64,000 nt of DNA, taken from the NCBI RefSeq assembly GCF_000020685.1, contig NC_012526.1:167501-231500 (forward strand), read 5' to 3'. Under the pieces are notes generated by a model. That model was given only the letters and a program-made list of their open reading frames with translations, was not told where the DNA came from and made no database searches. Positions 47,971-56,435 of the stretch are shown in pieces. A program made the translations under genes and the position numbers. This stretch comes from Deinococcus deserti VCD115 (lineage in GTDB: Bacteria > Deinococcota > Deinococci > Deinococcales > Deinococcaceae). Each line of letters opens with the position of its first letter. Within the stretch, counting starts at the first letter, position 1.

Positions 47971-48025
47971 AAAATAAAAAAGCCGCCTCTTGGGCGGTGA
48001 TAATAAAAAGATAGCGCGATATGCA
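47971..48025 (-). repeat. Terminator-like repeat, copy 2
   Basis: Second copy of the element at 43886. On the minus strand the hairpin CCGCC-CAAGA-GGCGG is followed by CTTTTTTATTTT, and it lies upstream of the DUF418 promoter, so it may end a short minus-strand RNA starting before about 48100. Confidence 0.7.
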
Positions 48026-48150
48026 GGTCGTGTCAACCAGCTGCAGGGCGATGTCAGAATGTCCGTTCCAGACGCTGAATTCCGGTGAGGCACTCCAGGA
48101 CAGTCATGTATACCCGTAGGTCCCACACGACAGTGCAGGTGGCCGGACGC

Positions 48151-48156
48151 TACGCT
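48151..48156 (+). promoter_or_regulatory. -10 element for leaderless small membrane protein
   Basis: TACGCT, 6 nt before ATG 48163. Confidence 0.5.
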
Positions 48157-48162
48157 GCGGGC

Positions 48163-48399
48163 ATGTTCGGACGCCGCGTGCCGCCCCACATCGTCTTTGC
48201 CCTGAGTCTGCTGCTCGCAGTCCTCTGTGCCGGGTGGGCTGTTCTGGCCTGGCGCGCGGACAGTCTGGTGTGGGCCGGCGTGGCGACCCTGCTGGCTGTC
48301 TGGCTGGCTGTCGACGCTGTGCGCTCCTATGGCTGGGCGCAGGAAAAAAAACGGCAGGATGCCGAAAAGCGCCGTCAGAACCATCCTGACCTGAAGTAA
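48163..48399 (+). CDS. Small membrane protein
   Basis: A 78-residue protein with two hydrophobic helices (IVFALSLLLAVLCAGWAVLAW and LVWAGVATLLAVWLAVDAV) followed by a highly charged basic tail (QEKKRQDAEKRRQNHP) that should face the cytoplasm. ATG 48163 is chosen because the TACGCT box is 6 nt upstream; the frame extends further left. Not recognised. It converges with the acetyltransferase gene. Confidence 0.65.
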   Translation: MFGRRVPPHIVFALSLLLAVLCAGWAVLAWRADSLVWAGVATLLAVWLAVDAVRSYGWAQEKKRQDAEKRRQNHPDLK

Positions 48400-48411
48400 G
48401 GACCACCGCTC

Positions 48412-48999
48412 TCAGATTCGCCGCACCCAGAAGCGCATGGGTTTTGGAGTTTCATGATCCTCGTCCAGATCCTGCCAGCTCAGGGTGGTCGTCAGGTCCG
48501 GACGTTCCGTATAGCCCCGCGCCGCCCAGAAAGCATTCAGGGGCCGGTAGGACGCCGGACGCCGGGGATGGTCACTGGGACGCTGCACTGCACAGAAGGC
48601 AGTGACCTTCAGCCCCAGCCTGCGGGCGTGGGCCTCGCGGTGGTCGAAAAAGGCGTGGCCCAGACCGCGTCCCCGGTACTCGGGCAGCAGCACACTTTCA
48701 CCCAGGTACAGGATGTCTTCGGAAATAAACTCTGAGGCCTGAAACGGAGCCTGGATTTCGGGGGTTTCCTGCACCAGGGGCAGGGCCGTGCTGGCGCCCA
48801 CAACCTCTGCGCCGTCGCGGGCCACAACCACCAGGCTGTCCGGAGCGTCCAGGTAAGTCTGGAGGTAACGTTCCTCGTACTCGGCGCTGCCGGCATACAG
48901 ATATGGGAAGTCCCGGAAGACCTTCAGGCGAAGCCGCGCCAGATCCGCAATGTACGGCTGCAGTCCTGGACCGTCGAGAGGGGTCAGGGTCAGGCTCAA
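48412..48999 (-). CDS. GNAT-family N-acetyltransferase
   Basis: A 195-residue acetyltransferase. The acetyl-CoA-binding motif A is LPEYRGRGLGHAFFDHREAHARRLG, preceded by the strand IVGAS-like EVVGASTALPLV. The later part carries a large loop (SDHPRRPASYRPLNAFWAARGYT) common to this branch. The substrate is unknown. The start is TTG 48999, overlapping the SnoaL-like stop (TTGA), so the two genes are coupled. Confidence 0.88.
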   Translation of the reverse strand: MSLTLTPLDGPGLQPYIADLARLRLKVFRDFPYLYAGSAEYEERYLQTYLDAPDSLVVVARDGAEVVGASTALPLVQETPEIQAPFQASEFISEDILYLGESVLLPEYRGRGLGHAFFDHREAHARRLGLKVTAFCAVQRPSDHPRRPASYRPLNAFWAARGYTERPDLTTTLSWQDLDEDHETPKPMRFWVRRI

Positions 49000-49400
49000 C
49001 CGCTGACCTGCCGGGTCCAGTCCGCCAGGTTGTAATAGTTGGTTACCCGCGCAATTTTGCCGTCTCTGATATCAAAAAAGGCTCCAACCGGCAGCACGTA
49101 GCGCTGGCCGCGCGCCTCAGGCAGGCCGTCGTCGGTGCGAAGGTATTCGCCGTGAATTATGAACTCGGCCGCTGCCCGCGTGCCATCGGCGCTGGTCATC
49201 ACGACCACATCTTTGGCCTTCTCCCGGTAGTGGGCGTCCATGCGGGCCAGAAATGCCCGGAAGGCTTCCACGCCGGTCTGGCTTTCGCCCTCGTTGATGT
49301 CGTGACGCACATCGTCAGTAAGCAGGTCCAGCATGCCCTGGGCATCCGAGGCGTTGAAAGCGGCGTAGTAGCGTTCGATCAGCAGGGCGGTGTCACTCAT
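48996..49400 (-). CDS. SnoaL-like (NTF2-fold) protein
   Basis: A 134-residue protein with the cone-shaped SnoaL/NTF2 fold: N-terminal helix IERYYAAFNASDAQGMLDLLTDDVRHDINEG, then strands EFIIHGEY and VGAFFDIRDGKIARVTNYYN. Such proteins are small-molecule isomerases or binding proteins; no specific activity can be named. ATG 49400 is preferred over 49412 because TATGCT is 7 nt upstream. Operon with the acetyltransferase. Confidence 0.85.
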   Translation of the reverse strand: MSDTALLIERYYAAFNASDAQGMLDLLTDDVRHDINEGESQTGVEAFRAFLARMDAHYREKAKDVVVMTSADGTRAAAEFIIHGEYLRTDDGLPEARGQRYVLPVGAFFDIRDGKIARVTNYYNLADWTRQVSG

Positions 49401-49407
49401 GCGCCGC

Positions 49408-49413
49408 AGCATA
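49408..49413 (-). promoter_or_regulatory. -10 element for leaderless SnoaL-like gene
   Basis: TATGCT on the minus strand, 7 nt before ATG 49400. Confidence 0.5.
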
Positions 49414-49649
49414 CCGAGCAGCCAGGGCTTGCGGAGCAGGTAGGCAAATACGCCTACAGACGCACGTAGACTTCACACGCGCTTCATGAGGCTGGGGCTC
49501 AATGAAGCAGTGGACCTCCCGCCCAGGGCGGGGAGCTTGTTGTGCAGCGGAACCTGCCCTTTATGCCGTGAAGTTCTGCTAGTTTAGAAACACTTTAACT
49601 AACCCCATGCGTTGCCGGTTTGGAACGCTGTCCTACGAGGAGCTACTGC

Positions 49650-51098
49650 GTGAAATCAATGCGCTACATCATTACCCGCCCGGACCTGCAGGAAGGCAGC
49701 ATGCGGCTTCTGAAATACCTCGAGGGCACGTTTCCGCAAAGTGGCCCTGCCCACTTCGTGGACGACCGTGGTCAGGAACATGCGGTGCAGGTGGACCTTG
49801 AGAGGAAGCGCGTTTGGGGTCTGAGTGGTTTTTTTCATGCCCAGCACCTTGGGGTCAACGATGTGCTGCATCTGACCAACCTTGCTCCCGCGCGTTATCA
49901 GGTTGAAGCGGTGGTCAAGCCTCACGCGGCGCCGTTGCCTCCGCGCCCGCCTGTATCCGCTGCGCCGGAAACGCGGCGGGTTGTGGTGTCGACCTCTCCC
50001 CATGTGCGTGAGGTCCGCGTTCAGGAAATCCGCGCAGTGAATACGGCTCCGGTGCAGCCCCGCCAGGAAGCGCAGGTGCAAGAAGCGCCGCCTCGTCAGG
50101 ACATCCAGTCCCGTCAGGAGGTCCCTGCCCGTGGAGAGGCACCGGCCCGCCAGGAGGCGCAGCCACGGCCTACGCCAGAGCCGGTCGGTGGGACCCGAAT
50201 AGGCACCGGCCCGACTGAACGGGACCCGGGTGAAGCCCGCGTGCAGATCACCGAGCGAATCCAGGCGGCGCCGACACGTGAAATCCGGAGTGTCGAGGCG
50301 GCTTCCCTGAACCGCTCAGGAAGTGCTGCTTCTGCCGCTGCTGCCCCGGCTGTGGCCCGCCCTCTGGATGTGCGGTTTCCGGAAGCCACTGCCCGGGTCG
50401 TCCCGGCTTTTGTGCCGGTGCCGGATGAGATCGGAGCGCAGCTGGCCGAACTCGCGCGGCTGACCGGATACCGCCTTCACGACGCCGGCGCAGGCGTCTC
50501 CCGCCTGAGCGCGGAACTGGGCGCCCACGGGTACAGCGTGCTGATTGCCCAGAGCGAGGCGGCGCTTGAAAGTGATGCCTGGCAGGAAGAGGCCGATTAC
50601 CGTGTGCTGCTGACCGATGAGGCCCAGCGTCCTGCCAACCAGGGCCGCCTGACCCGTGAAGCGCTGGTTGCTCTGATCGAGCATGCCCGTCTGGCGCCGC
50701 TGTCGCCTGTGGATCTGCGCGGTTACTGGAAGGCCGGCAGTGTGGACCTGGAATCTGCGGCCAGTGTGGCTGAGTTTGTCAGCGCTCACCTGGCCCAGCG
50801 GGGAGCCTTCAGCTTTGTGCTCCTGACCCTGGCGCAGCAGCCCGCGCACAGCGTGGTCAGCGTGCAGCGCCTGGCTGAGCGCCTGGGCAGCGGCGTGAAC
50901 TATGCCGAGCTGGGCAGCATCCTGGATACCCTGACGAAGCCGCCCTTCCTGGCTCTGACTCCGCTGCCCGCCGGACAGTATCTGTTGCGGGTCGGCGTCC
51001 CTGAACTGCTGGGTGACCTCTCTGAATACGCCGAGGGAGTGCGCCGCCGGGTCCGTGTTCCGGCACGTCCCCGCGAGCGCGAGGTTGTGCGCGCCTGA
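49650..51098 (+). CDS. Hypothetical protein with barrel-like N-domain and Pro/Gln-rich linker
   Basis: A 482-residue protein not assigned to a family. Residues 1-85 form a compact beta-rich domain ([56 protein letters not shown]) whose pattern resembles the B3-like pseudobarrel of DNA-binding proteins; this is a guess. A low-complexity linker (about 95-260) is rich in Gln, Arg, Pro and Ala. The C-terminal 220 residues are helical, with possible winged-helix pieces ([28 protein letters not shown]). GAGGAG at 49637-49642 sets the start at GTG 49650. It sits directly ahead of mutY on the same strand, which fits a DNA-related role. Confidence 0.75.
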   Translation: MKSMRYIITRPDLQEGSMRLLKYLEGTFPQSGPAHFVDDRGQEHAVQVDLERKRVWGLSGFFHAQHLGVNDVLHLTNLAPARYQVEAVVKPHAAPLPPRPPVSAAPETRRVVVSTSPHVREVRVQEIRAVNTAPVQPRQEAQVQEAPPRQDIQSRQEVPARGEAPARQEAQPRPTPEPVGGTRIGTGPTERDPGEARVQITERIQAAPTREIRSVEAASLNRSGSAASAAAAPAVARPLDVRFPEATARVVPAFVPVPDEIGAQLAELARLTGYRLHDAGAGVSRLSAELGAHGYSVLIAQSEAALESDAWQEEADYRVLLTDEAQRPANQGRLTREALVALIEHARLAPLSPVDLRGYWKAGSVDLESAASVAEFVSAHLAQRGAFSFVLLTLAQQPAHSVVSVQRLAERLGSGVNYAELGSILDTLTKPPFLALTPLPAGQYLLRVGVPELLGDLSEYAEGVRRRVRVPARPREREVVRA

Positions 51099-51156
51099 GC
51101 CCAGGGTCAGGGTGTAGCAAACGCCTGCCAGCACAGTCTGTCCGTCACCGCGCCCC

Positions 51157-51162
51157 TACACT
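51157..51162 (+). promoter_or_regulatory. -10 element for leaderless mutY
   Basis: TACACT, 6 nt before GTG 51169. Confidence 0.6.
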
Positions 51163-51168
51163 GGCGCG

Positions 51169-52230
51169 GTGAGTGTTTTTGGCGGACCCGGACACAACGA
51201 GGCACCTGACAGGGCTGGTCTGCGGACCTCGCTGCTGGCTTGGTTCGACGCTGCGGGCCGTGACCTGCCCTGGCGGGCTGGTGTAGAGGGCCGGCGTGAC
51301 CCGTACCGGGTGTGGATTTCAGAAGTGCTGCTGCAACAGACCCAGGTCGCCCGGGGTCTGACGTATTACGACCGGTTTCTTCAGGCGTTTCCGACTGTCC
51401 AGGCCCTGGCCCTGGCATCTGAGGCCGACGTGCTCAAGGCCTGGGAAGGCTGCGGCTATTACGCACGTGCCCGTAACCTGCACCGGGCTGCCCGGCAGGT
51501 GGCCAGCGACGGCCGCTTTCCCGACACTTATGCAGGCTGGCGGGCTTTGCCTGGCGTCGGCCCCTACACGGCGGCGGCGGTCACCAGTCTGGCTTTTGGC
51601 GAGGCACGTGCAGTGAACGACGGCAATGTGCGCCGGGTCCTGGCCCGGCTGTATGCCCAGGCTGCGCCCAGCGAGACCTGGGTCCAGGCTCAGGCCGACG
51701 CTCTGCTTGATTCCCAGCGGCCAGGTGCCTGGAACGAGGCCCTGATGGACCTGGGAGCGACCATCTGCACCCCCCGGTCCCCACGGTGCAGTGACTGTCC
51801 TGTTTCAAAGTACTGCTGTGCTTTTGCCGAAGGGCGCCCGGCTGCCTACCCTGCCCCCAAGGCGCGTGCAGCAGTGCAGGCAAAAGAGGCCGTGGCGGTC
51901 CTGATCGGTGGCCACACCCACGCGGTGCTCGAGCGCCGGACGGGTTCCCTTCTGGGCGGTCTGATGGGTCTGCCTATGGAAGTGGTGAGTGACGGAGAGA
52001 CGGCTGAGCAGGCCCTCCAGAGACTCTGTGAGCGCCTGCAGGCTGACCACACGACGCTGCTGGGCCAGGTGACTCACACGATGACCCATCGCCGGATCAC
52101 GCTGCGGGTATACGCGGCCCGGGCACCTTTACCGCTGCGGTCGGTGGCCGACTCGGCCCTGTCGCGGCTGGACCACAAGGCGCTGGAACTCGACGTCCGG
52201 CGGCAGGCAGCGCTGCTGACATCGGGGTAG
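51169..52230 (+). CDS. mutY: A/G-specific adenine DNA glycosylase
   Basis: A 353-residue MutY that removes adenine mispaired with 8-oxoguanine. The catalytic Glu lies in WISEVLLQQTQV, the helix-hairpin-helix in LPGVGPYTAAAV, the catalytic Asp in AVNDGNVRRV, and the iron-sulfur loop C-x6-C-x2-C-x5-C in CTPRSPRCSDCPVSKYC. The C-terminal NUDIX-like domain (about 235-345), which recognises 8-oxoG, is present (GGLMGLPMEVV). The start is GTG 51169, 6 nt after TACACT. Full length and intact. Confidence 0.96.
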   Translation: MSVFGGPGHNEAPDRAGLRTSLLAWFDAAGRDLPWRAGVEGRRDPYRVWISEVLLQQTQVARGLTYYDRFLQAFPTVQALALASEADVLKAWEGCGYYARARNLHRAARQVASDGRFPDTYAGWRALPGVGPYTAAAVTSLAFGEARAVNDGNVRRVLARLYAQAAPSETWVQAQADALLDSQRPGAWNEALMDLGATICTPRSPRCSDCPVSKYCCAFAEGRPAAYPAPKARAAVQAKEAVAVLIGGHTHAVLERRTGSLLGGLMGLPMEVVSDGETAEQALQRLCERLQADHTTLLGQVTHTMTHRRITLRVYAARAPLPLRSVADSALSRLDHKALELDVRRQAALLTSG

Positions 52231-52282
52231 GGTTTTTCTGCCCTGCATCTAACGGAGGAGGCGGCGCCTGAGCACTGCGCGC

Positions 52283-52288
52283 TACACT
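52283..52288 (+). promoter_or_regulatory. -10 element of uppS
   Basis: TACACT, 10 nt before ATG 52299. Confidence 0.45.
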
Positions 52289-52298
52289 GGTCGCCGGT

Positions 52299-53129
52299 AT
52301 GTCAGGAACGCCCGTAAAAGCTGCTGTCCGCACCCTGCAAAAGACCCGGAGTGCGGCGCGTGGTGCTCTGATGTGGGGCTACGAGCAGCGCCTGACCCGC
52401 GCAGTGAAAGGCCATGGCAAACTGCCGCGTCACCTGGGCCTGATTCTGGACGGCAACCGTCGTTTCGCGCGCGCCGCAGGATTGCAACGCGAGATGGGCC
52501 ATTCGTTTGGTGCAGAAAAGGCACATGAAGTGTTGCAATGGTGTCTGGAACTCGGGATTCCTGCTGCGACGATCTGGGTGCTGTCGACGGACAACACCAG
52601 TCGTGATCCCCAGGAACTGGCGCACATTCTGGCTTTGTTGGAGAAGGAAGCACGGAATCTGGCCACCGATCCCCGAATTCACGCCAATCGGGTGCGGGTA
52701 CGCGCCATCGGGCAGCATGCCAACTTTCCGTCTCATGTTTTAACAGCGTTGCGCGAGCTCGAAGAGCGAACCGCGCACTACGACGGAATGCGGCTGAACA
52801 TCGCCGTGGGCTATGGGGGACGCGAGGAAATCGTGGACGCCGTCAAGACGCATCTGCAAATGCAGGCTGCCGCCGGGCGCGACCTGAGTGAAGTGGCCGC
52901 CTGCCTGCGCCCGGACGATATCAGTGCTCACCTGTATGCCGCAGATATTCCGGACCCGGATTTTATTATCCGGACCAGCGGGGAGATCCGCCTGTCGGGT
53001 TTTATGCTCTGGCAGAGCGTGTACTCCGAGTACTACTTCTGTGATGTGTACTGGCCTGGGTTCCGTCGTGTGGACTTTCTGCGTGCCTTGAGGGATTTCC
53101 AGGGACGCGACCGCCGGTTTGGCAAATAA
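52299..53129 (+). CDS. uppS: Isoprenyl (undecaprenyl) diphosphate synthase
   Basis: A 276-residue cis-prenyltransferase that builds the polyprenyl carrier for cell-wall synthesis. Signature segments are LILDGNRRFARAAGL with the catalytic Asp, the LSTDNTSR loop, RTSGEIRLSGFMLWQS and the SEYYF...YWPGFRRVDFL ending. The N-terminal 40 residues are basic and longer than in E. coli UppS. DGNRRF instead of DGNGRW is the variant common in actinobacteria and related phyla, so chain length could differ from C55. Confidence 0.93.
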   Translation: MSGTPVKAAVRTLQKTRSAARGALMWGYEQRLTRAVKGHGKLPRHLGLILDGNRRFARAAGLQREMGHSFGAEKAHEVLQWCLELGIPAATIWVLSTDNTSRDPQELAHILALLEKEARNLATDPRIHANRVRVRAIGQHANFPSHVLTALRELEERTAHYDGMRLNIAVGYGGREEIVDAVKTHLQMQAAAGRDLSEVAACLRPDDISAHLYAADIPDPDFIIRTSGEIRLSGFMLWQSVYSEYYFCDVYWPGFRRVDFLRALRDFQGRDRRFGK

Positions 53130-53462
53130 AGAATCTCGAGAGAGCTGACTGCAGATCCTGCGCTACGCAGAGGGCAGCCTGTACACCCGATGGGGGCAAA
53201 GGCTGCGCGCAAACAGCCCGGAGGGCAACGCGGATTGCTGGGGCTGTGAAAAAAATGCTGTCCTGATCGCAATTGGACAGAAAGACGAGCTGAGCTGAAC
53301 CTGCTGCCCATCCACGATCTACAAATCAGGAAAAAAATCTTAATACTGCATGTAAGCAGCATGTAAGAATCTTACAGCTACCTTCATGAAGCAAGGAGAA
53401 GGTGTAGAAGCCTGAATGTGCTTCACATGTTCTCTCATTTTGTTGCCTCTTCAAGGAGTTTC
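53130..53462. other. Promoter region of the DUF11 cluster
   Basis: About 330 nt without a gene. The right part becomes AT-rich and carries TGTAAG half-sites (see the 53348-53376 entry) and possible promoter pieces (TAATAC at 53341). The left part (53150-53260) is unremarkable. Confidence 0.5.
53348..53376. promoter_or_regulatory. Phased TGTAAG sites with 15-bp palindrome
   Basis: GCATGTAAG occurs at 53348-53356 and again at 53359-53367, exactly 11 bp (one helical turn) apart. The second copy overlaps TGTAAGA-A-TCTTACA (53362-53376), a perfect 15-bp palindrome. It lies about 90 nt before the first gene of the surface-protein cluster and is a strong operator candidate. Confidence 0.6.
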
Positions 53463-53957
53463 ATGAAGCGTTACGTCCCCTCGGTCCTTCTCGCTCTGTT
53501 GCTTGGTACCACGCTTGCCCAGGTCAACAGTCCTCTGAGCCTCACGCTGACGCTGAATGTTGTCAAGACTGTGACCGAGAACGGGAAACCTGTTGAGAAG
53601 ATGTCTCCTGCACAGGGAAACGCGCCCGGCGACGTGCTCAGTCAGGTGGTGACTGCCAAAAATATCAGCAGCATGGCGCTGAAAAACGTTCGGATTCCCG
53701 TAAATGTTCCCAGAGCGACCACGTATCTGGCTCCGGAGCAGGGGCTGGACAGCGCCCGCACCGAATACAGCATTGATGGAGGCAAAACCTTTGCCCCCGC
53801 CCCGCTCAAGCGGAAGGTCACCCTGACAGAGAACGGCAAGTCCGTGACCCGCGAGGTGGAAATCAAGCCCAGCGAGTATCAGGCGGTTCGCTACATCATT
53901 CCCGAACTCAAGGCCGGACAGACTCTGAAGCTCGGCTACCGCGTGCAGGTCAAGTAA
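53463..53957 (+). CDS. Exported DUF11-like protein 1 (small)
   Basis: A 164-residue exported protein: signal peptide MKRYVPSVLLALLLGTTLAQ, then one beta domain of the DUF11/conserved-repeat type with VVKTVTENGKPVEKM, NISSMALKNVRIPVNVPRATTYLAPEQ and the end LKAGQTLKLGYRVQVK. Such domains are common in bacterial surface and adhesive proteins. AAGGAG lies 5 nt before ATG 53463. It is the first of four exported proteins in a row, 69 nt from the next. Confidence 0.85.
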   Translation: MKRYVPSVLLALLLGTTLAQVNSPLSLTLTLNVVKTVTENGKPVEKMSPAQGNAPGDVLSQVVTAKNISSMALKNVRIPVNVPRATTYLAPEQGLDSARTEYSIDGGKTFAPAPLKRKVTLTENGKSVTREVEIKPSEYQAVRYIIPELKAGQTLKLGYRVQVK

Positions 53958-54026
53958 CACCTCTTCCACGGTGCTCAGGCCTCAGCTGGCCATGGCAACA
54001 GTACGGCTTTCTTGTAAGGAGAACGA

Positions 54027-56297
54027 ATGAACGTCAACCCCAAAGTCCTCGCCCTGATGGCCGCCCTGGCCGCCGGAAGTGCCAGCGCCGAGTACACCCA
54101 GGCCGGTACCTCCATCGAGAACATCGCGACTGCGACCTTCGACAACCCGACCTACGACCCCAGCAAGCCAGCAGATCCCAACACCAACCCTGCCACAAAC
54201 ACCCAGAACTCGAACAAGGTCACCACCACGGTGCTGGCTCTGCCTGACTTCGACGTAATCTTTAAAGGTGGGACTCCGGCTGACGGCGGCACTCAGAACA
54301 GCCTGAGTGATACCACGATGGTCAAGAGGGGTAGCCTGGCTTCCTCCGGTGCAACCACATTTGAAACTGCCTATACCATCACCAACGACGGCAACATCGA
54401 GCTGAAGGTCGATATTGCGGCCAACACCCAGAACTCCACCGGGCCCCAGGCGGTTTCGTACTACAGAGACGTCAACAGCGACGGCGTGCTGGACGGCAGC
54501 GATACGCTTCTGACCGATACCAACGCTGATGGCAAGGTGGACGTCATGGTGGCGTGGGACAATCCCGGTACGTCCGCCGACGAGGGCCTGACCCAGATTC
54601 TTCAGGTCGTGTCGATCAATGCCGGCTCTGACCCCGCGCTGGTTTACGGTGCTTCTCCGGTAGGCACGGTCGTAGGTACAGGCGCAGGCCTGGGCCAGAA
54701 CGGGTACACCGTCGGCAGCGTGAACACCGAGCAGGCCAAGGCCAGCGGCACTGACCTGCAGTTTACGAAGGTGCAGCTGTACTCCGTGGCCGTCAACCCG
54801 CCGCCCACTTCCAAACCCCTGAACCCGGACGGCACGCCTTATACCCCGCCTGCACCGGCAGATGTGGACGTGCCTACCCTGGCCAGCGGACCCACCGACA
54901 CCACCATCAACACGCCGCCTGTACAGACGGTCAAGGGCTACACCGATGCTGGTTCCACGCCCATTGTTCCCAATACGGGCAGCAATCTTCAGATCGCCTA
55001 CCCCAAGGCGGACAACGCTGACAACAATCCCGACGTAGTGACCTTCAACAACGTCATCAGCAACACCGGTTCGGCCCCGGACAAGGTGCAGCTGTTCCCT
55101 GAGGACGCCGTGAAAGCTGATGGCACCCTCAATGCCAACTGGACCTTCGACGCAGCAACGGCCACGTTTACCTACACCAATGGGGGCAGCGTGACCAAGG
55201 TGCAGTTCCTTGATCCGTCCGGAAACGTGATCGCTACCCCCGGTGGCGCCCTGTACCCAGCATTCGATCTGGCCGCTGGCAGCTCGGTCTACTATCGAAC
55301 CAAGGTGACCTACCCCGATCCTGATGACTCGGCCGCCGTGAGCCCGGTAACCCTGGTGATCGGTGCCGACTCGCTGAGTGACAGCGACACCACGGCGAAC
55401 GCCACCACGACCAACATCATCTACCCGGCTGCGGCTCAGTTTGGTGACGGCACCTCTACTTTGGGCGCTGTCAACACGCCCGATCCGGTCGAGACTGTGA
55501 CGCCCTATGGCAACTACAGCGCGCCAAAGACCAGCCCGGACAGCACCGACGGCACCGCAGTCTTCCTGATGGATCTGGTCAACAACGGCCAGTACAACGA
55601 CAGCTTCCTGCTTGGCTCCACTGTACCTGGACTCACCGGCGCCACCGTGAAGTATTACGACGCGAACACCGGCACCGAGCTGTCCAGGAACTCAGCAGGC
55701 CAGTACGTGACCCAGGTTGTGGGCAAGGGTACCGAGTACAAGGTTCTGGCAGTCATCGACGTGCCCGTCGGTACGGCGAACGGTGACTACACCGTGTCTC
55801 AGACGGCTGCTGGCAACTACAGCACCATCAGGATGACCGACACCAACAACATCATTCGGGTGGCGCGTCCCGGCGCTCTGAACGTGGCCAAGTTCATTGC
55901 CAGGAACGGTGCTGCGGCCGAGACGGTCAATGGCATTGACGGCGGCGCAGGCTACACCAGCACCTCCGCTGGCGCCACCACCGCCAGGCCGGGCGAGCAG
56001 ATCGCCTACAAGATTATTGCCAAGAACACCTACCCAATGGCGGTCAAGAACATTGTCCTGAGCGACATCGTTCCGACAAATACGACATTCGTCAGTGCCA
56101 CGGCCGCTGGCGTTGCCACAGCGAAGGTGCTGTACAGGACCAGTGCGAACGGCGCGTGGAGTGCTGCAGCTCCCGCCACCCTCAGCGACGTTTATGCAGT
56201 TGCGGTTGACCTCAACGGAGACGGCGTCATCACGGTGGCTGACGAACTGGCCTCCAACGCTCAGGTCACGCTGAACCTGACCGTAGTCATCAAGTAA
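54027..56297 (+). CDS. Exported DUF11 repeat protein 2
   Basis: A 756-residue exported protein (signal peptide to about residue 21, ending GSASA). The body consists of Ig-like beta repeats rich in Thr, Asn, Asp and Pro. It contains EF-hand-like calcium loops: DVNSDGVLDGSD, DTNADGKVDV and, near the end, DLNGDGVITVADE. The closing domain (about 620-756, with EQIAYKIIAKNTYPMAVKNIVLSDIVPTNTTFV) is a clear DUF11 unit. TAAGGAG precedes ATG 54027. It has almost no cysteines, as expected for an exposed surface protein. Confidence 0.87.
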   Translation: MNVNPKVLALMAALAAGSASAEYTQAGTSIENIATATFDNPTYDPSKPADPNTNPATNTQNSNKVTTTVLALPDFDVIFKGGTPADGGTQNSLSDTTMVKRGSLASSGATTFETAYTITNDGNIELKVDIAANTQNSTGPQAVSYYRDVNSDGVLDGSDTLLTDTNADGKVDVMVAWDNPGTSADEGLTQILQVVSINAGSDPALVYGASPVGTVVGTGAGLGQNGYTVGSVNTEQAKASGTDLQFTKVQLYSVAVNPPPTSKPLNPDGTPYTPPAPADVDVPTLASGPTDTTINTPPVQTVKGYTDAGSTPIVPNTGSNLQIAYPKADNADNNPDVVTFNNVISNTGSAPDKVQLFPEDAVKADGTLNANWTFDAATATFTYTNGGSVTKVQFLDPSGNVIATPGGALYPAFDLAAGSSVYYRTKVTYPDPDDSAAVSPVTLVIGADSLSDSDTTANATTTNIIYPAAAQFGDGTSTLGAVNTPDPVETVTPYGNYSAPKTSPDSTDGTAVFLMDLVNNGQYNDSFLLGSTVPGLTGATVKYYDANTGTELSRNSAGQYVTQVVGKGTEYKVLAVIDVPVGTANGDYTVSQTAAGNYSTIRMTDTNNIIRVARPGALNVAKFIARNGAAAETVNGIDGGAGYTSTSAGATTARPGEQIAYKIIAKNTYPMAVKNIVLSDIVPTNTTFVSATAAGVATAKVLYRTSANGAWSAAAPATLSDVYAVAVDLNGDGVITVADELASNAQVTLNLTVVIK

Positions 56298-56307
56298 ATT
56301 TTCCCCA

Positions 56308-56335
56308 GCGTACCCTGCCTCCGTGCGGGGTGCGC
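56308..56335 (+). terminator. Hairpin between DUF11 genes 2 and 3
   Basis: GCGTACCC pairs with GGGTGCGC (8 bp, one G-U) around 12 nt, 10 nt after the stop of gene 2, then CTCCTTTC. It may be a partial terminator that lowers expression of the following genes. Confidence 0.5.
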
Positions 56336-56435
56336 TCCTTTCACAACACCAGACAACCTTTTTGATCCCCGGCATATTTACGTGCCTTTTTTTGCCATTG
56401 GTCTGTGCCGTGCGCTCTTTCAAAGGAGTTCCTCC

